64,000 nucleotides of DNA from Cannabis sativa (GCF_029168945.1 NC_083610.1:73027580-73091579), one strand, 5' to 3'; shown: positions 50,101 through 62,414, counted from the first letter of the stretch. Notes: generated by a model from the letters alone, not told the origin. Program-made: numbers and translations.

Positions 50101-53100
50101 TGATTAAAGAAAATGAGCTTTGTCCTGTAACTTGGATTAACTATTGTAAACAATACTGTAATCTTACAAGATTGGTATTTTCTCTCTAATGATGTGCCCA
50201 TAATTTGTGCAGGTATCTGGTGAGATTCCATGTGCTACACCTGATAACCAATCTGTGAGAACAACTTCAGGTCCTTTGGGTCCTGGGGACAAGCATCTTC
50301 CTTATGTTGATCCTCGGCTTCCTGGTACTAAAAGAGCTTGAAACCATTCGTAGTAAAATTTAGGAATGTACTATTGTTTTTTAGGCTTATATGAAAGTCC
50401 ATTGACTGAGCTAATTGCCATTACAGTTCCAGTGAGGATCGTGGATCCATCAAAAGACCTGAACTCGTATGGGCTAGGGAATGTTGACTGGAAAGAAAGG
50501 GTTGAAGGTTGGAAGCTTAAACAAGATAAAAATATGATTCAGGTGACCAGCAAATATACAGATGGGAAAGGAGACATGGAAGGGACTGGTTCAAATGGAG
50601 AAGAACTCCAAATGTGAGAACATTGAGTAAAGCTTTATCTTTGCTAATTTTGGTTTGCTCTTTTCTCACCCACCTTTAAAATCTCAAAATTTCTCTTATT
50701 TTGTCTGACTACCAATTTCCAATTATGTAACATTGGATCACTCATTGTATGTATAAATCCTGTATAATGAAGAAATGTATCTATATCCTTAGTCTTGTGT
50801 GCATATGATTAGCTTTTTGTATGATTATATATCTAGTAGACTTACTTATGTTCTGTCTCAGGACTGATGATGCTCGACAACCATTGAGTCGGGTGGTGCC
50901 AATTTCTTCATCCCATATGACTCCTTATCGTATTGTGATCATACTTCGGCTTATTATTCTGGGTTTCTTTTTACAATACCGTGCAACTAACCCAGTGAAA
51001 GATGCGTACCCATTATGGCTGATATCAGTTATCTGTGAGATTTGGTTTGCATTATCGTGGCTTCTAGATCAATTTCCAAAATGGTGTCCAGTTAACCGTG
51101 AGACCTATCTGGACAGGCTTGCATTGAGGTAGCTTGAACTTCGTATTAGTGGTGTGGTTTAATAGTCTGAGCATGTGAAATGATGTTCTGTGTTTATCTT
51201 ACCTTGGTGATCATGGTTTTACTGTTCAGGTATGATCGTGAAGGTGAACCATCACAGTTAGCTCCAATCGATGTTTTTGTGAGTACTGTGGATCCCCTCA
51301 AGGAGCCCCCACTTGTTACAGCAAACACTGTTTTGTCTATACTTGCTGTGGACTATCCTGTCGACAAAGTCTCTTGTTATGTATCAGATGATGGTTCGGC
51401 AATGTTGACCTTTGAATCCCTTTCTGAAACTGCTGAGTTTGCTAGAAAATGGGTGCCCTTTTGCAAGAAACATAACATTGAACCAAGGGCCCCTGAGTTT
51501 TATTTTGCCCAAAAGATAGACTACTTGAAGGACAAAATACAACCGTCTTTTGTGAAAGAGCGTCGAGCAATGAAGGTACGTTGATGATAAGTTTGATCAC
51601 ACTGCTTATATGCCATTTTTTTTTTCAATAATTTTGAGTTATTTTTAGATGTTGTGGCATCAATCTTGATGTTCTTCCACCTAATTGATATTTTCTAAAA
51701 TTCACATTTCAAACAAGAATGTTATGATGTTTTAGGTGAATGGCATTTTGTTATTTTGTTTACAATAGATTTGTCCGTTTAGAAACTCAAGAGGTCTGAA
51801 ACAATGTTTACACAACACGATAATTCACCGTGTAGTATGGAATTGTTTATCTCAACAAATTACAATTGAATAATGTTAATAGGCAATAATTGTGCGTTTT
51901 TTCCCTTGCAGAGGGAATACGAAGAATATAAGGTACGGATCAATGCCCTTGTAGCAAAAGCACAGAAGATGCCTGAGGAAGGTTGGACAATGCAGGATGG
52001 CACTCCCTGGCCTGGAAATAATTCTAGGGATCATCCTGGAATGATTCAGGTAAAATTCATTGGAACATTATATTGACATCCCTGGCCTGTCTTGTTTCGC
52101 TTAACAAATTTTTTTGGAGTTTACCAACAGGTTTTCTTAGGACATAGTGGGGGCCTTGATACTGATGGAAATGAGTTGCCTCGACTTGTTTACGTCTCTC
52201 GTGAGAAGCGTCCTGGTTTCCAGCATCACAAGAAAGCCGGAGCAATGAATGCTTTGGTTTGTCCTTTGCACAACTTTTTAGTTTTTTGTCCTGATCTAAG
52301 TTAGCTTAGACATTGCAAAAATGCTAATTATACACCATCCTGATTTGTTTAGCGAGTTTTGCACCAAGTTTTTACTAGCCAAACTCATGTCTGATGTTGC
52401 ATAGAGGCTGTTTATGCCTTGTGATTTTGTATGTACCCTGTTGCGATCTAATTTAATTTCCCTTGAACTTTGCATAATGGCCTATTAAGGTATGGGAATG
52501 TCCTGACATTTTCTGCTACGTTAAATGAATTTGTTTGAGATGCCACATTTATCATTTGCAAACATCATCTCATTGTAGCATTCCTAGTATCTCATAAAAT
52601 CTGTTCTGATTTCTTACATGGATAACATGCAGATTCGAGTGTCAGCTGTCCTTACCAATGGTGCTTATCTCTTGAATGTCGATTGTGATCACTACTTCAA
52701 TAACAGTAAGGCTCTTAAAGAAGCAATGTGTTTCATGATGGACCCTGCTTATGGGAGGAAGACCTGTTATGTACAATTTCCTCAGCGTTTTGATGGCATT
52801 GACAATCACGATCGATATGCAAATCGCAATATTGTCTTCTTTGATGTATGTTTCTCTTAATTTCTTTGTTTTTCCTGAAGTGCCTTATGGTTTACTGTGC
52901 TTATATTTAATAAACTAAACTCTATTATTGTTCAGATCAACTTGAAAGGGCTGGATGGCATCCAAGGTCCAGTTTATGTGGGAACGGGTTGTTGTTTCAA
53001 CAGGAAAGCTTTATATGGGTATGATCCAATATTAACCGAGGAAGATTTAGAACCAAACATAATTGTGAAGAGTTGTTGTGGTTCAAGAAAAAAAGCAAAG

Positions 53101-55091
53101 CATAGCAACAAGAAGTACGTTGATAAAAAGAGAGCAGCTAAAAGAACCGAGTCTACTATTCCGATTTTCAATATGGAAGACATCGAGGAGGGTGTTGAAG
53201 GTTTGTTTTTCTGGAAATTTTTACTTCTCTCCTGATGGCATCGTTAATAATTATGCAAATATATATTCATTAAATTTAAAATATGGTGACGTCCCTTTAC
53301 TTGTATTTTTTCTGTATTATTTCTTATTAATATGTACTATTTATCGAGCGGCAAATGAACATTGATTTGAAATGAATGATGCATCAACTATGAAATGGTA
53401 ACAAAATTCTTGTCTTCTGCAGGTTACGATGATGAGAGAGCACTTCTTATGTCCCAGAAGAGCTTAGAGAAGCGTTTCGGACAATCTCCTGTTTTTATTG
53501 CAGCCACCTTCATGGAACAAGGAGGTATCCCACCATCAACCAACCCTGCAACACTTTTGAAGGAAGCGATCCATGTAATTAGCTGTGGATACGAAGACAA
53601 GACTGAGTGGGGAAAAGAGGTTAGTAACCAAAAAACAGAAATGAAGCAAAGAAAAAGCTGTAAGATGCAGTTAGATAAGATCTTATATTAATAATGATTG
53701 AGACACTCTCAAATTATACATATTTCTTACACACAATGACATGTAAATAATCTGAACCACTATTAAAAGTGATGTGGTCCCCCTTCAAAAATATAAATGG
53801 CTAATATTTGATACACATCGGTCTGTGCAATTTGAGTCTATATCTAAGGTATCAATTAAACATTTTATTTTGTCTACAGATTGGATGGATCTATGGTTCA
53901 GTGACTGAAGATATTTTAACTGGGTTTAAGATGCATGCTCGTGGCTGGATTTCAATATACTGCATGCCTCCTCGCCCAGCATTTAAGGGTTCTGCTCCTA
54001 TCAATCTTTCTGATCGTTTGAACCAAGTGCTTCGATGGGCCTTGGGATCCATTGAAATTTTGCTTAGCAGACATTGCCCCATTTGGTATGGTTACAATGG
54101 GAAACTCAGACTTTTGGAGCGATTGGCATACATTAACACCATTGTGTATCCCCTTACCTCTATTCCACTGCTTTTTTACTGTGCCCTCCCCGCTTTCTGC
54201 CTTCTCACTGGAAAATTTATTATTCCGGAGGTAAGCAGTAGTTTGCATTGATTAGAAGGTTTTTTCGTGTGTGACTACTATGTGTTCTCTTAAGTTTATG
54301 AGATAATTTTTGAAGGATAATGATTTTGTATGTGTCTATACTAGCATCTCTTCTGTTTTAAACTCATGGATAGTTCACCAATAACAATCATTTTCATGAT
54401 TCTTCCATTTCCATGTGATGGATGTTACCATTGTCTAATTAATCATTTTCTTTTTTGTAAAATCTTGGGCACCTTAATTTAATAAATGGGTTTTTTTTTT
54501 CCTTCTCAGTTAAGCAACTTGGCTAGCATGTGGTTCATACTGCTTTTCGTATCCATTTTTGCTACTGGAATTCTTGAGCTCAGGTGGAGTGGTGTCAGCA
54601 TTGAGGACTGGTGGAGAAATGAACAGTTTTGGGTCATTGGGGGAACATCAGCTCATCTTTTTGCTGTCTTCCAAGGTTTGTTGAAAGTTCTTGCTGGGAT
54701 TGATACAAACTTCACTGTTACTTCCAAGGCATCTGATGATGATGGAGACTTTGCGGAGCTCTATGTGTTTAAATGGACAGCTCTTCTCATCCCTCCAACT
54801 ACAGTTCTTATAATTAACTTGGTAGGTATTGTGGCTGGTGTTTCACATGCCATAAACAGTGGCTACCAGTCTTGGGGACCACTGTTTGGGAAGCTCTTCT
54901 TTGCAATATGGGTCATTGCCCATTTGTACCCCTTCTTGAAGGGTCTCCTGGGTCGACAAAACCGTACTCCTACAATTGTCATTGTTTGGTCCATTCTTCT
55001 TGCTTCCATCTTCTCCTTGCTTTGGGTGCGTATAGATCCATTCACCTCAGATGCTGCAAAAGCTGCATCTCAATGTGGCGTCAACTGTTAG
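47114..55091 (+). CDS. CESA1: Cellulose synthase A catalytic subunit, CESA1 clade
   Basis: Fourteen exons, all GT-AG: 47114-47194, 49370-49562, 49653-49834, 50213-50324, 50427-50613, 50862-51128, 51230-51575, 51912-52049, 52131-52256, 52633-52845, 52936-53200, 53423-53619, 53880-54230, 54510-55091. Spliced length is 3240 nt, 1079 aa, with all phases compatible. It makes beta-1,4-glucan from UDP-glucose in the plasma-membrane cellulose synthase complex. N-terminal RING-type zinc finger: Cys 38, 41, 57, 60, 65, 68, 80, 83. Acidic variable region ~93-110. Two membrane helices about 270-325. Catalytic motifs DDG (395), DCD (561-563), TED (778-780), QVLRW (818-822). Class-specific Lys-rich region in exon 11. 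C-terminal helices lie mainly in exons 13-14. The start [20 protein letters not shown] and end QCGVNC match the primary-wall CESA1 group, as do length and exon number. No lesion was found. Intron 1 (2175 nt) is unusually large and holds repeats. Confidence 0.95.
47620..48365. repeat. Repeat-rich insert in CESA1 intron 1 (GCACGA motif)
   Basis: Two dense clusters of GCACGA / GACACGA / CGAAAA motifs (47625-47795 and 48175-48360) flank ~380 bp of very AT-rich DNA. The second contains GAGCACGGCACGAAAATACT and GGGCTTACGAACCGTGCCGG. It looks like a non-autonomous mobile element of unknown class. It does not affect splice sites. Confidence 0.45.
48800..48925. mobile_element. MITE copy in CESA1 intron 1
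   Basis: Starts AGAGCATTGCTATTGAGCACC, followed by GGTGCCCAACACC and TTATTGGTTAACGATAT, shared with the MITEs at 12655 and 55534. The right end is not clear. It sits about 450 bp before exon 2. Confidence 0.5.
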
Positions 55092-55385
55092 TACACTGAA
55101 GAAGAGTTCATTTTTGTTTGATCACAAACCTTGTGTGTGTGTATATATAGCAAGAAACCAAACGGAAATCTGGTGGAGGTGTGTGCATATGATAAATTAT
55201 ACAACTTTACGCACTTTCTATTTTGAGTGGGTACCTACTGAAATAGTTTCTTGAACTATCTCTACTTGGAGTATTTGTTGCTTGTGCAGTCTTGTGATGA
55301 TTCATTCATTGTAAACGGTTATGTAGGAGCTATTTATCTCTACTTTTGCCTTGAAACAATAAAATTTGATGATGTTTGCTACATC
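55092..55385 (+). terminator. CESA1 3' UTR with AATAAA signal
   Basis: AATAAA at 55358-55363, 267 nt after the stop codon, in a T-rich context. This is a plausible polyadenylation signal; the cleavage site is expected shortly after it. Confidence 0.5.
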
Positions 55386-55533
55386 AGATTAGCTTGATAA
55401 TTTCTTTCTTATCTTATTTAAATAACATCTTTGTTTCATTGACTGCCTTTTGCTCCAAGTGTGCTACATGGAAGTGGGTGTTTTTAAAGATCTAAGTATT
55501 TATTGGGAAATTACCATTGCACGGCCATAAGTA

Positions 55534-55726
55534 TAAGAGCATTACTATTAAGCACCATATGGTGTCCAATACCATACCGATGTAGCGTGTTGTGATTAGT
55601 TAGCGATTTTTTATATTATTTTATTAAATTAAATTCTGTGGGATCTGATATTAATTTGCACTAATAACGGTATATTATCTCTTGCGGTGCTTAACACCAT
55701 AAGGTGTCCCTTACTATTTCTCTAAG
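55534..55726. mobile_element. MITE, GGTGTCC/GGTGCTTAACACC type
   Basis: Left end AGAGCATTACTATTAAGCACC with GGTGTCCAATACC. The right end CTTAACACCATAAGGTGTCC plus CTTACTATTTCTCT is roughly its reverse complement. The interior has TGATTAGTTAGCGAT as in the copies at 12655 and 48800. Confidence 0.6.
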
Positions 55727-55729
55727 TAT

Positions 55730-55912
55730 AATGCTAAAAGGTACTATCGGTGCCTAATACCCTTCTATGTATCATATTACTATTGGTGTAATTAAGTATT
55801 AGATTTTATATAATTTAATGTAATAATTTTTAGGAACTTGCTAATCAATTGTAGGGTGCCACTTCTAAAAGGTACTGAGCACCACTAATACCCAATGACA
55901 ATGCTTTTTTGA
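55730..55912. mobile_element. Second MITE adjacent to the first
   Basis: Left end AATGCTAAAAGGTACTATCG followed by GTGCCTAATACCC. The right end GAGCACCACTAATACCCAAT plus GACAATGCTTTT is approximately its inverse. Non-coding, 183 bp. Its terminus AATGCTAAAAGGTA matches the right end of the 12655-13921 element. Confidence 0.6.
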
Positions 55913-55964
55913 TTCTCATGGGAAATAATGGTAGTATCATTTTTAAGATTTCTAACAATTAAGT

Positions 55965-58057
55965 ACTCATTTTTTTCTTTGGCTTCCTTTATATTGGCAC
56001 CCCAAGAGGATTAGGTCATTAATAAAAAAGATATGTGAAAAGGTTGGGTCATCCTTGCTAAGTTTAATGCCTTCAATCACACATTTTTTCATAACATCTT
56101 CCAATAAACTTGAAAGGATCGCAGCCCGCCAGATAAATATATAGGGGAATAGGGAATTTCCTTGTCTAATTCTACATGGGGCAATCTTACCCATATTTTC
56201 TCCATTGATGCAAATGCTAAGAATTGTAGTAGAAATATACTGAGAAATCTAGTTACAAAATTTATCGGGGACCTTGAAACTCTTGAAGACATGGTCAATG
56301 AACTGCCAACTCAATTTGTCATAAGCCTTTAAAAGGTCAATTTTGATCGCAAAAAGCCCTTATTTTCCCCTCTTGCCCTTAAAAGAGTGAATAACTTCCT
56401 AGATGATAACATTGTTGTCTTAAATATTCCTCTATAGTACAAAAGCAGTCTGGGTTGGGCAAATAAGTCTCGACAATATTGACTTAATTCTATTCGCAAT
56501 GATTTTAGAAATCACTTTATAGCTGACATTGAAAAAGGGATATATGCATGTATTGAGAGACTTTTAGAGGGTTAGATACTTTAAGGATAAGGACCACATT
56601 AGTTGCATTTGTGCCTTTGTGTAAGTTCTCAGTTCTAATGAAAAAAATCCCTCCCAACCGTTTCCCAATAATGTTTGAAGAATAAAACATGCATACCATT
56701 AAGGTCAGGAGCTTTAAGACTACTCATTGTAAATAGAGTACGTTTAATCTCTACTTCATTTGGGATACTTAGCAACTCATCATGCTCCCTACTAGAGATT
56801 TGGTCATGAATCAACTGGTCAATGCTAGCCAACGAGGTTGCACAAGACGTCAAAAAAATACTACCCAAGTAGTCCATAAATTCATTAATAGTGCTTTCGC
56901 GAGAGGTAATCCATTCCCCCATTACTATTAAGAATACTTTCAATTGCATTTCTTTGATTTCTAACAGTGGTTGAAATGAAGAAGAATTTAGAGCATTTGT
57001 CACCATCTTTAAGCTAAGAGATATGAGATCGTTGTTTCCAGTATGCAGCTCATCTAGTTAACGCCTCATTAAGAGACTTTCTGAGATTGGACTCATCTTT
57101 CCAATTGCGTTGACCAGTGGGTTGATCTTGTAAAGACTAAAGCTTCTTCTCGAGGTTGCGAATAGTTAAGTCAATAGCACCAAATTATCTTCCGCTCCAT
57201 TGAAGAAGGCCCACCCTCGTAGCACCAATCTTTTTGAACATTCTAGCTGGTGCTCAATGACGCTTAACAGTAGACCAAGCATGATTCACCACTAATTTAC
57301 TCTGCTCATCTCTAGTCCACCAAACTTCAAACTTAAATTGTTGTTTAAAATTTGTTTCCAGGCCCCTTGCGTAAAAGCACAAAGGTCTATGATATAAGTT
57401 TGTTGTGTGGAGGGAATGAATAACTGCCTTAGGGAATAATCCAATCCACTGAGCATTAGCCAACCCCTTATCCAAAGTAGATGTAATGTGAGCTTGACCA
57501 TCACGATGATTATCCCACGTCAGATTGTCCCCTTTGATTGGAAAGAAAATGAGACCATTAGAATTGATCAACTCAAAAATAACTGGGCAAACTAATCTTT
57601 TCCTTTAGAGTTGACTCTCTCAGTAGGACTAAGCACAAAATTGACATCCTCTAAGACCAACCATGGGCCTCCAAACCGTTGCCCCAACCCCATCAAATCA
57701 TTCTAGAATCTTTTTTTCTCATGAAAGTAAGGGGGCATAAACACAAGTGAGGAGCCAAGAATAATGAGCAGGATCTGCATGGATAAGACCCAAAATCTAT
57801 TTTTTCATCACTCTAATGCTTTTAAATATTAAATTATTTTTTCCAGGCCAAACTAATTCCACATGCACACCCCGAGCTGAAAAGACAACATTATTATAAA
57901 AATGTAAATTATTAAGAGAATGTACCATCTGAGATGTGTCCACTTTTAATTCGGTAAGAAAGATAAAGTCTTGTGAGCACGCCCGAATAAGGGACTTGAG
58001 CTTGAGAACTGTAGAAGTCTACCCCAACCCCCTACAGTTCCAAGAAATTCCTCTCAT
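55965..58057 (-). pseudogene. LINE ORF2 remnant: endonuclease and reverse transcriptase
   Basis: The frame begins at 58057 with MRGISWNCRGLG, the classic apurinic endonuclease start, followed at once by a TAG stop and then LKSLIRACSQDFIFLTELK. 57254-57571 is the endonuclease C-terminal part. 56635-57006 holds the pre-RT linker (IKRTLFTMSSLKAPDLNGM). Near 56330 DLLKAYDKLSW carries the first catalytic Asp. 55967-56194 has RQGNSLFPY and FFINDLILLG where active elements have FADD, so a catalytic Asp is lost (N). Multiple stops and frameshifts make it non-functional. Confidence 0.8.
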
Positions 58058-58245
58058 TGTTCCTGTGGAGGTGGCAATCTACCAACCTCCACAAGGAGGA
58101 ACAGTTGTTCAAAATTTCCAATGAATGAGCCCGTATCATCATGAACTATCACTTCTCTAGTTGGATTATCAATGTCTTTCATTTGTGCTTGTGCTTTCCA
58201 GGCTGAGAGACGCAACAATTGCCTAGCTAAAGGAGGTTTGGTAGT

Positions 58246-59150
58246 CTAGATCATGCTATCATCAAATAGGCTAGCCTCCTCATTAGAACCATGCTTGCCA
58301 TTGCTACTGGTAAAGTGATGAAACTCCTTTTCTAGTTCATCCACAATAATATGAGGAGTTTCACGTCCCACTCCAACCGGAAAGTCACGTATCACACTAG
58401 GGAATCTTCTCAGTTTAAATTCAATTTTAGAAATATGAGAGACAAATCGAGAACACACTTGTCTCTTCTTAAAGGGATGAATGTGTTCATTAACTTCTGA
58501 GGAAGGTTGGGCTTCAATATCCTCAAAGTGGACCTTATGCTTAGGCTTATCAACATTCATGCATAACTTAAATTCCTCCATATATGTATCTTGGGCTTGG
58601 AAAAACTTACCAATTGCTCTATTCTCATCAAGGTGGTCAGATGTTTCTTGGCCCAAAGTGGAGTCCCCACCCACATTTTCATTAATAAAGCTCAGCCCAA
58701 TAAAGAAAGTTCTCACTTTATCTTTTCGCCCAATAGTTGCCTGGTCCACTAAGTTCACTTGCATATTAGGGTTTAGAGAGATATTAGCATCAACCTCTCG
58801 ATATATGTTTGGACTAGAAGAAGGAAATTTCACAGAAGCCTTTTTGATTGCCAGAGGAGCCTTTCCCTTGTTAGAGCCACAATTAGAAAAAACTTTCCCA
58901 AAACTCTCATTCACAGGTCTCAAAGCTTTAAGTCTCCATTCTGGGCGTGTCACTTGGCATCTTAAACTTTCTCCTCCCTTCTATTAGCAATTTTCGAAAT
59001 ATAGGGAAGTATGCTCTTTTGACCCCAGAATGGTCATCTCTACTATTATTGTCATTCTCTTGTGTGTTACTATTGATGTGCAAAGCTTGAATATCGGCTA
59101 GCGTAACAATTAGGACAGGGGGAAGCGCCTGGGTAACAACCAACCTATCC
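58246..59150 (-). pseudogene. LINE ORF1 C-terminal part
   Basis: 58246-58953 is an open frame of 235 codons starting MTRPEWRLKALRPVNES; 58928-59215 overlaps it in another frame and covers its upstream part. It is hydrophilic and low in recognisable motifs, as expected of the linker/C-terminal half of plant LINE ORF1. It directly precedes ORF2 and is cut off by the Cassandra cluster at 59156. Confidence 0.5.
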
Positions 59151-59155
59151 CAATG

Positions 59156-59583
59156 TATGACAATCAGTAGTCCTATGATCCGTAAGGGGAAAGACCGGGA
59201 GTTGTACAATCCCACATTGCTTGGGGAAGGTCATGTGTGATGATTCTAAGACTATGTAGGTATGGGACTACATAGCTGAAAAGGGCTTAAATGGATTGAT
59301 TGGTACTACCAATATCAACAAGGTGCATCTTGTTTTTCGGTAGCCCATCACGAACGAACTCCACATTTAAGCGTGCTTGACTTAGGGTAATTTCAAGATG
59401 GGTGATCTCCTGGGAAGTTCTCCCAAGAAGCGTGCGAGTGAGGACAAAGCATGTTAAAAATACTCGTGTTGGTCTGTAGGTCCAATCGTCAATTCAAGAA
59501 GCAGAAAGAGTGGTGTTCTTGTGTATAAGAGCCATAAATTCGTGGGGGAAGGCCCAATGGAGGCTTGAAGCGGGGACGTTACA
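59156..59583 (+). repeat. Cassandra LTR 6
   Basis: 428 bp, starts TATGACAATC (canonical TGTGACAGTC) and ends GGGACGTTACA. Its 5S-like segment is degenerate: box A reads CATTTAAGCGTGCTTG. Confidence 0.8.
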
Positions 59584-59653
59584 AATGGTATCAAAGCCTT
59601 GACGCAGCCAAAAGTGTGGTCAACAAGGATGTCGAACCCCGTAAGGGGGTGAT

Positions 59654-60080
59654 TATGACAGTTAGTAGTCTTGTGATTCATAAGGGGAAAGACCGAAAGC
59701 TGTACAATCCCACATTGCCTGGGAAGGTCATGTGTGATTATTTTAAGACTGTGTAAGTATGGGACTACATAGTTGAAGAGGGCTAAAATAGATTCATTGG
59801 TACTATCTATATTAACAAGGTGCATCTTGTTTTTTGGTAGTCCATCACGAAAGAACTCCACAGTTAAGCGTGCTTAACTTGTGATGATTTTAGGATGGGT
59901 GACCTCTTGAGAAGTTCTCCCAAGAAGTGTGCGAGTGAGGACAAAGCACTTTGAAAACACTCGTGTTGGTCTGTAGGGCCAGTCATCAGTCCAGGAAGCA
60001 ACAAGAGTGGCGTACTTGTGTGTAAGAGCCATAAATCCATGGGGAAAGGCCCAATGGAAGCTTGAAGCGGGGACGTTACA
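59654..60080 (+). repeat. Cassandra LTR 7
   Basis: 427 bp, preceded by a 70-bp internal domain (59584-59653) with primer site TGGTATCAAAGC and a GTAAGGGGG tract. Ends GGGACGTTACA. Confidence 0.8.
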
Positions 60081-60150
60081 AATAATATCAAAGCTTTGAC
60101 CCAGCTAGAAGTGTGGTCGATGAGGACGTCAAATCATGTAAGGGGATGAA

Positions 60151-60580
60151 TGTGACAGTCAATAGTCCTGTGATCTGTAAGGGGAAAGATTGGGAGTTGT
60201 ACAATCCCACATTGCTTGGGGAAGGTCATTTCTGATGATTCTAAGACTGTGTAGGTATGAGACTACATAGTTGAAGAGGGCTTAAATGGATTGATTGGTA
60301 CTACCTATATTAATAAGGTGCATCTTGTCTTTCAGTAGCACATCATGAAAGAACTATACTATTAAGTGTGCTTAACTTGGGATGATTTCAGGATGGGTGA
60401 CCTCCTAAGAAGTTCTTCCAAGAAGCGTGCGAGTGAGGACAAAGCACGTTGGAAATACTCACATTGGTTTGTAGGGCCAGTCGTCAGTCCAGGAAGCAGC
60501 AAGAGTGGCATAATTGTGTATAAGAGCCATAAATCTGTGGGGGGGAAGGCCCAATGGAGGCTTGAAGCAGGGACATTATA
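60151..60580 (+). repeat. Cassandra LTR 8
   Basis: 430 bp, starts TGTGACAGTC and ends GGGACATTATA, a mutated end. The internal domain before it is 60081-60150. It borders unrelated DNA on the right. Confidence 0.8.
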
Positions 60581-60793
60581 AAAAAAGAATGGACCCTGTC
60601 AGACAACCGACCGACCACCCCAGCTAGAGGACTAGCTGAGAACGATCCTCTACAACCATAATAATCTGAAGATGATCTAGCCGTTAATCACGCTCTGATC
60701 AGATGGCCATGATTCATCCACTAGGTTTGGTTTCTTGTCTCCTTAGAACTCAAGGAAATATAGGTACGAGCCTATAGAATAGATGTTATGTTA
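60581..60793. other. Non-Cassandra spacer between two Cassandra blocks
   Basis: 213 bp without Cassandra or LINE similarity that I can see. It starts with an A run and includes GACCGACCACCCC near its left end. Its origin is unknown. Confidence 0.4.
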
Positions 60794-61203
60794 TGTGCAA
60801 AAAATGGAAAGACCAGGAGCTATACAATCCCACATCACCTGGGGAAGGTCACGTGTGATGATTCTGAGATTGTGTAGTTATGGGACTACATAGTTGAAGA
60901 TGGCTTAAATGGATTGCTTGATACTACCTATATCAACAAGGTGCATCTTGTTTTTTGGTAGCCCATCACGAAAAAATTCCACGGTTAAGCATGCTTGACC
61001 TAGGATAACTTCAGGGTGGGTGACCTCCTAGGAAGTTTCCCCAGGAAGTGTGTGAGTGAGGACAAAGCACGCTGAAAACACTCGTATTGGTTTGTAAGGT
61101 CAGTCATCATTCCAAGAAGCAGCTAGAGTGATGTACTTGTGTATAAAAATCATCATCTTGTGGGTGTAAGGGCTCAATGGAGGCTTGAAGCGAGGATGTT
61201 ACA
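60794..61203 (+). repeat. Cassandra LTR 9, shortened at its 5' end
   Basis: About 410 bp. TGTGCAAAAAATGGAAAGACC replaces the usual first ~45 bp. Ends GAGGATGTTACA. Followed by a 72-bp internal domain (61204-61275) with primer site TGATATTAGAGT. Confidence 0.75.
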
Positions 61204-61275
61204 AATGATATTAGAGTCTTGACCCATCCAGAAATGTGGTCGACAAGGACATCGGACCCCCAAAGAGGGGGTGAT

Positions 61276-61699
61276 TGTGACAGTCAGGGCCCCGTGATTC
61301 AAAGGGGAAAGATCAGGAGCTATACAATCCCACATCGCTTAGGGAAGGTCATGCGTGATGATTCTAAGACTGTGTAGGTATGGGACTACATAGTTGAAAA
61401 GAGCTTAAATGGATTGGTTGGTACTACCTATATCAACAAGGTGCTTATTTTTTAGTAGCCCATCACGAAAGAACTCCACGGTTAAGCATGCTTGACTTGG
61501 GGTAATTTCAAGATGGGTGACCTCTTGGGAATTTTTTTAGGAAGTGTGCGAGTAAGGACAAAGCACGCTGGAAACACTAGTATTGGTTTGTAGGGTCAGT
61601 CGTTATTCCAAGAAGCAGTCAAAGTGATGTACTCGTGTATAAGAGTCATCATTCCGTGGGTGTAAGGGCCCAATGGAGGCTTAAAGCGGAGACGTTACA
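61276..61699 (+). repeat. Cassandra LTR 10
   Basis: 424 bp, starts TGTGACAGTC and ends GGAGACGTTACA, followed by TAATG. A small deletion removes part of the GTGCATCTTG block. Confidence 0.8.
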
Positions 61700-61904
61700 T
61701 AATGCTTCTTGGCCGAGAAACATTCATGGAACTTGGACCAAGTGGTGAGCCATGGTCCAAACAAGGGAGCGAAAGACGTGTAAGCGCTCTAGATCAAGCC
61801 AGGGCTCTTCTGGGAACACTCGCGTCGTTGGTGTCCCAGACAACCACTAATGTAGTGAAATTCCCCCAACCGCTCCCACTTGGGTACCTAGGATATTAGC
61901 ATTG

Positions 61905-62414
61905 AGCGTAGAGAAGTATTTTTGTGAAAGATAATGGATTTAAATTCAAAACTGAGAAGAGCCAAAAAAAAACGTTATTAATGTTCTCACCAACTATCCA
62001 TTCTTTAAGAACCAGATGTTTACCATTAATGCACCAAGACCTCTCCTAAAAGAGCAATTTCTTGTCATTAAAGTTGTCAAACTCAAAAAGGAAAATGTTA
62101 TGTTCACCAACCACAATAATACTGGTAATCTTAGCAGGAATTTTCCAAGTCTTCAAAGCAAATCTTCTAACAACCTTCTCATCCAAAGGCTGTAAGGAAA
62201 GAATCTTGCCATAAAGGCAGTGGTTGGCAAGAAGTTCACTTTTGCTGGCACATGGGTTAAGAGCAAGTGTTGCCTCATTGATTGAGACACACCTACCTTT
62301 CTCGCCCAACACATGTGTATTGACGAGATCCATATGAAAACAAGCACCACGTGAGAAGGAAAAGAGAAACAATGATGGCACTAAAGTCAACCAGGTAACA
62401 AGATCCAAGGCCAT
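61905..62414 (-). pseudogene. LINE ORF1 N-terminus with DUF4283-like domain
   Basis: The frame from 62414 contains LLANHCLYGKILSLQPLDEK, then LKTWKIPAKI and VVGEHNIFLFEFDNFNDKKL. These match the order and residues of the DUF4283 domain (PF14111) at the start of plant LINE ORF1. After a stop at 62046 it continues in frame as ERSWCINGKHLVLKEWIVGE, the usual next block, so one stop interrupts an otherwise continuous domain. DUF4283 is thought to bind nucleic acid. Confidence 0.75.

Larger units (their letters stand above)
59156..61699 (+). mobile_element. Tandem cluster of five Cassandra-type LTRs in the LINE
   Basis: Five + strand Cassandra LTRs with 70-72-bp internal domains, in two blocks separated by 213 bp of unrelated DNA (60581-60793). 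The outer flanks CAATG (59151-59155) and TAATG (61700-61704) match at 4 of 5 positions, a possible old target duplication. The copies are more mutated than those at 21-24 kb, including the 5S-like part and the primer-binding sites (TGGTATCAAAGC, TAATATCAAAGC). Confidence 0.8.
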
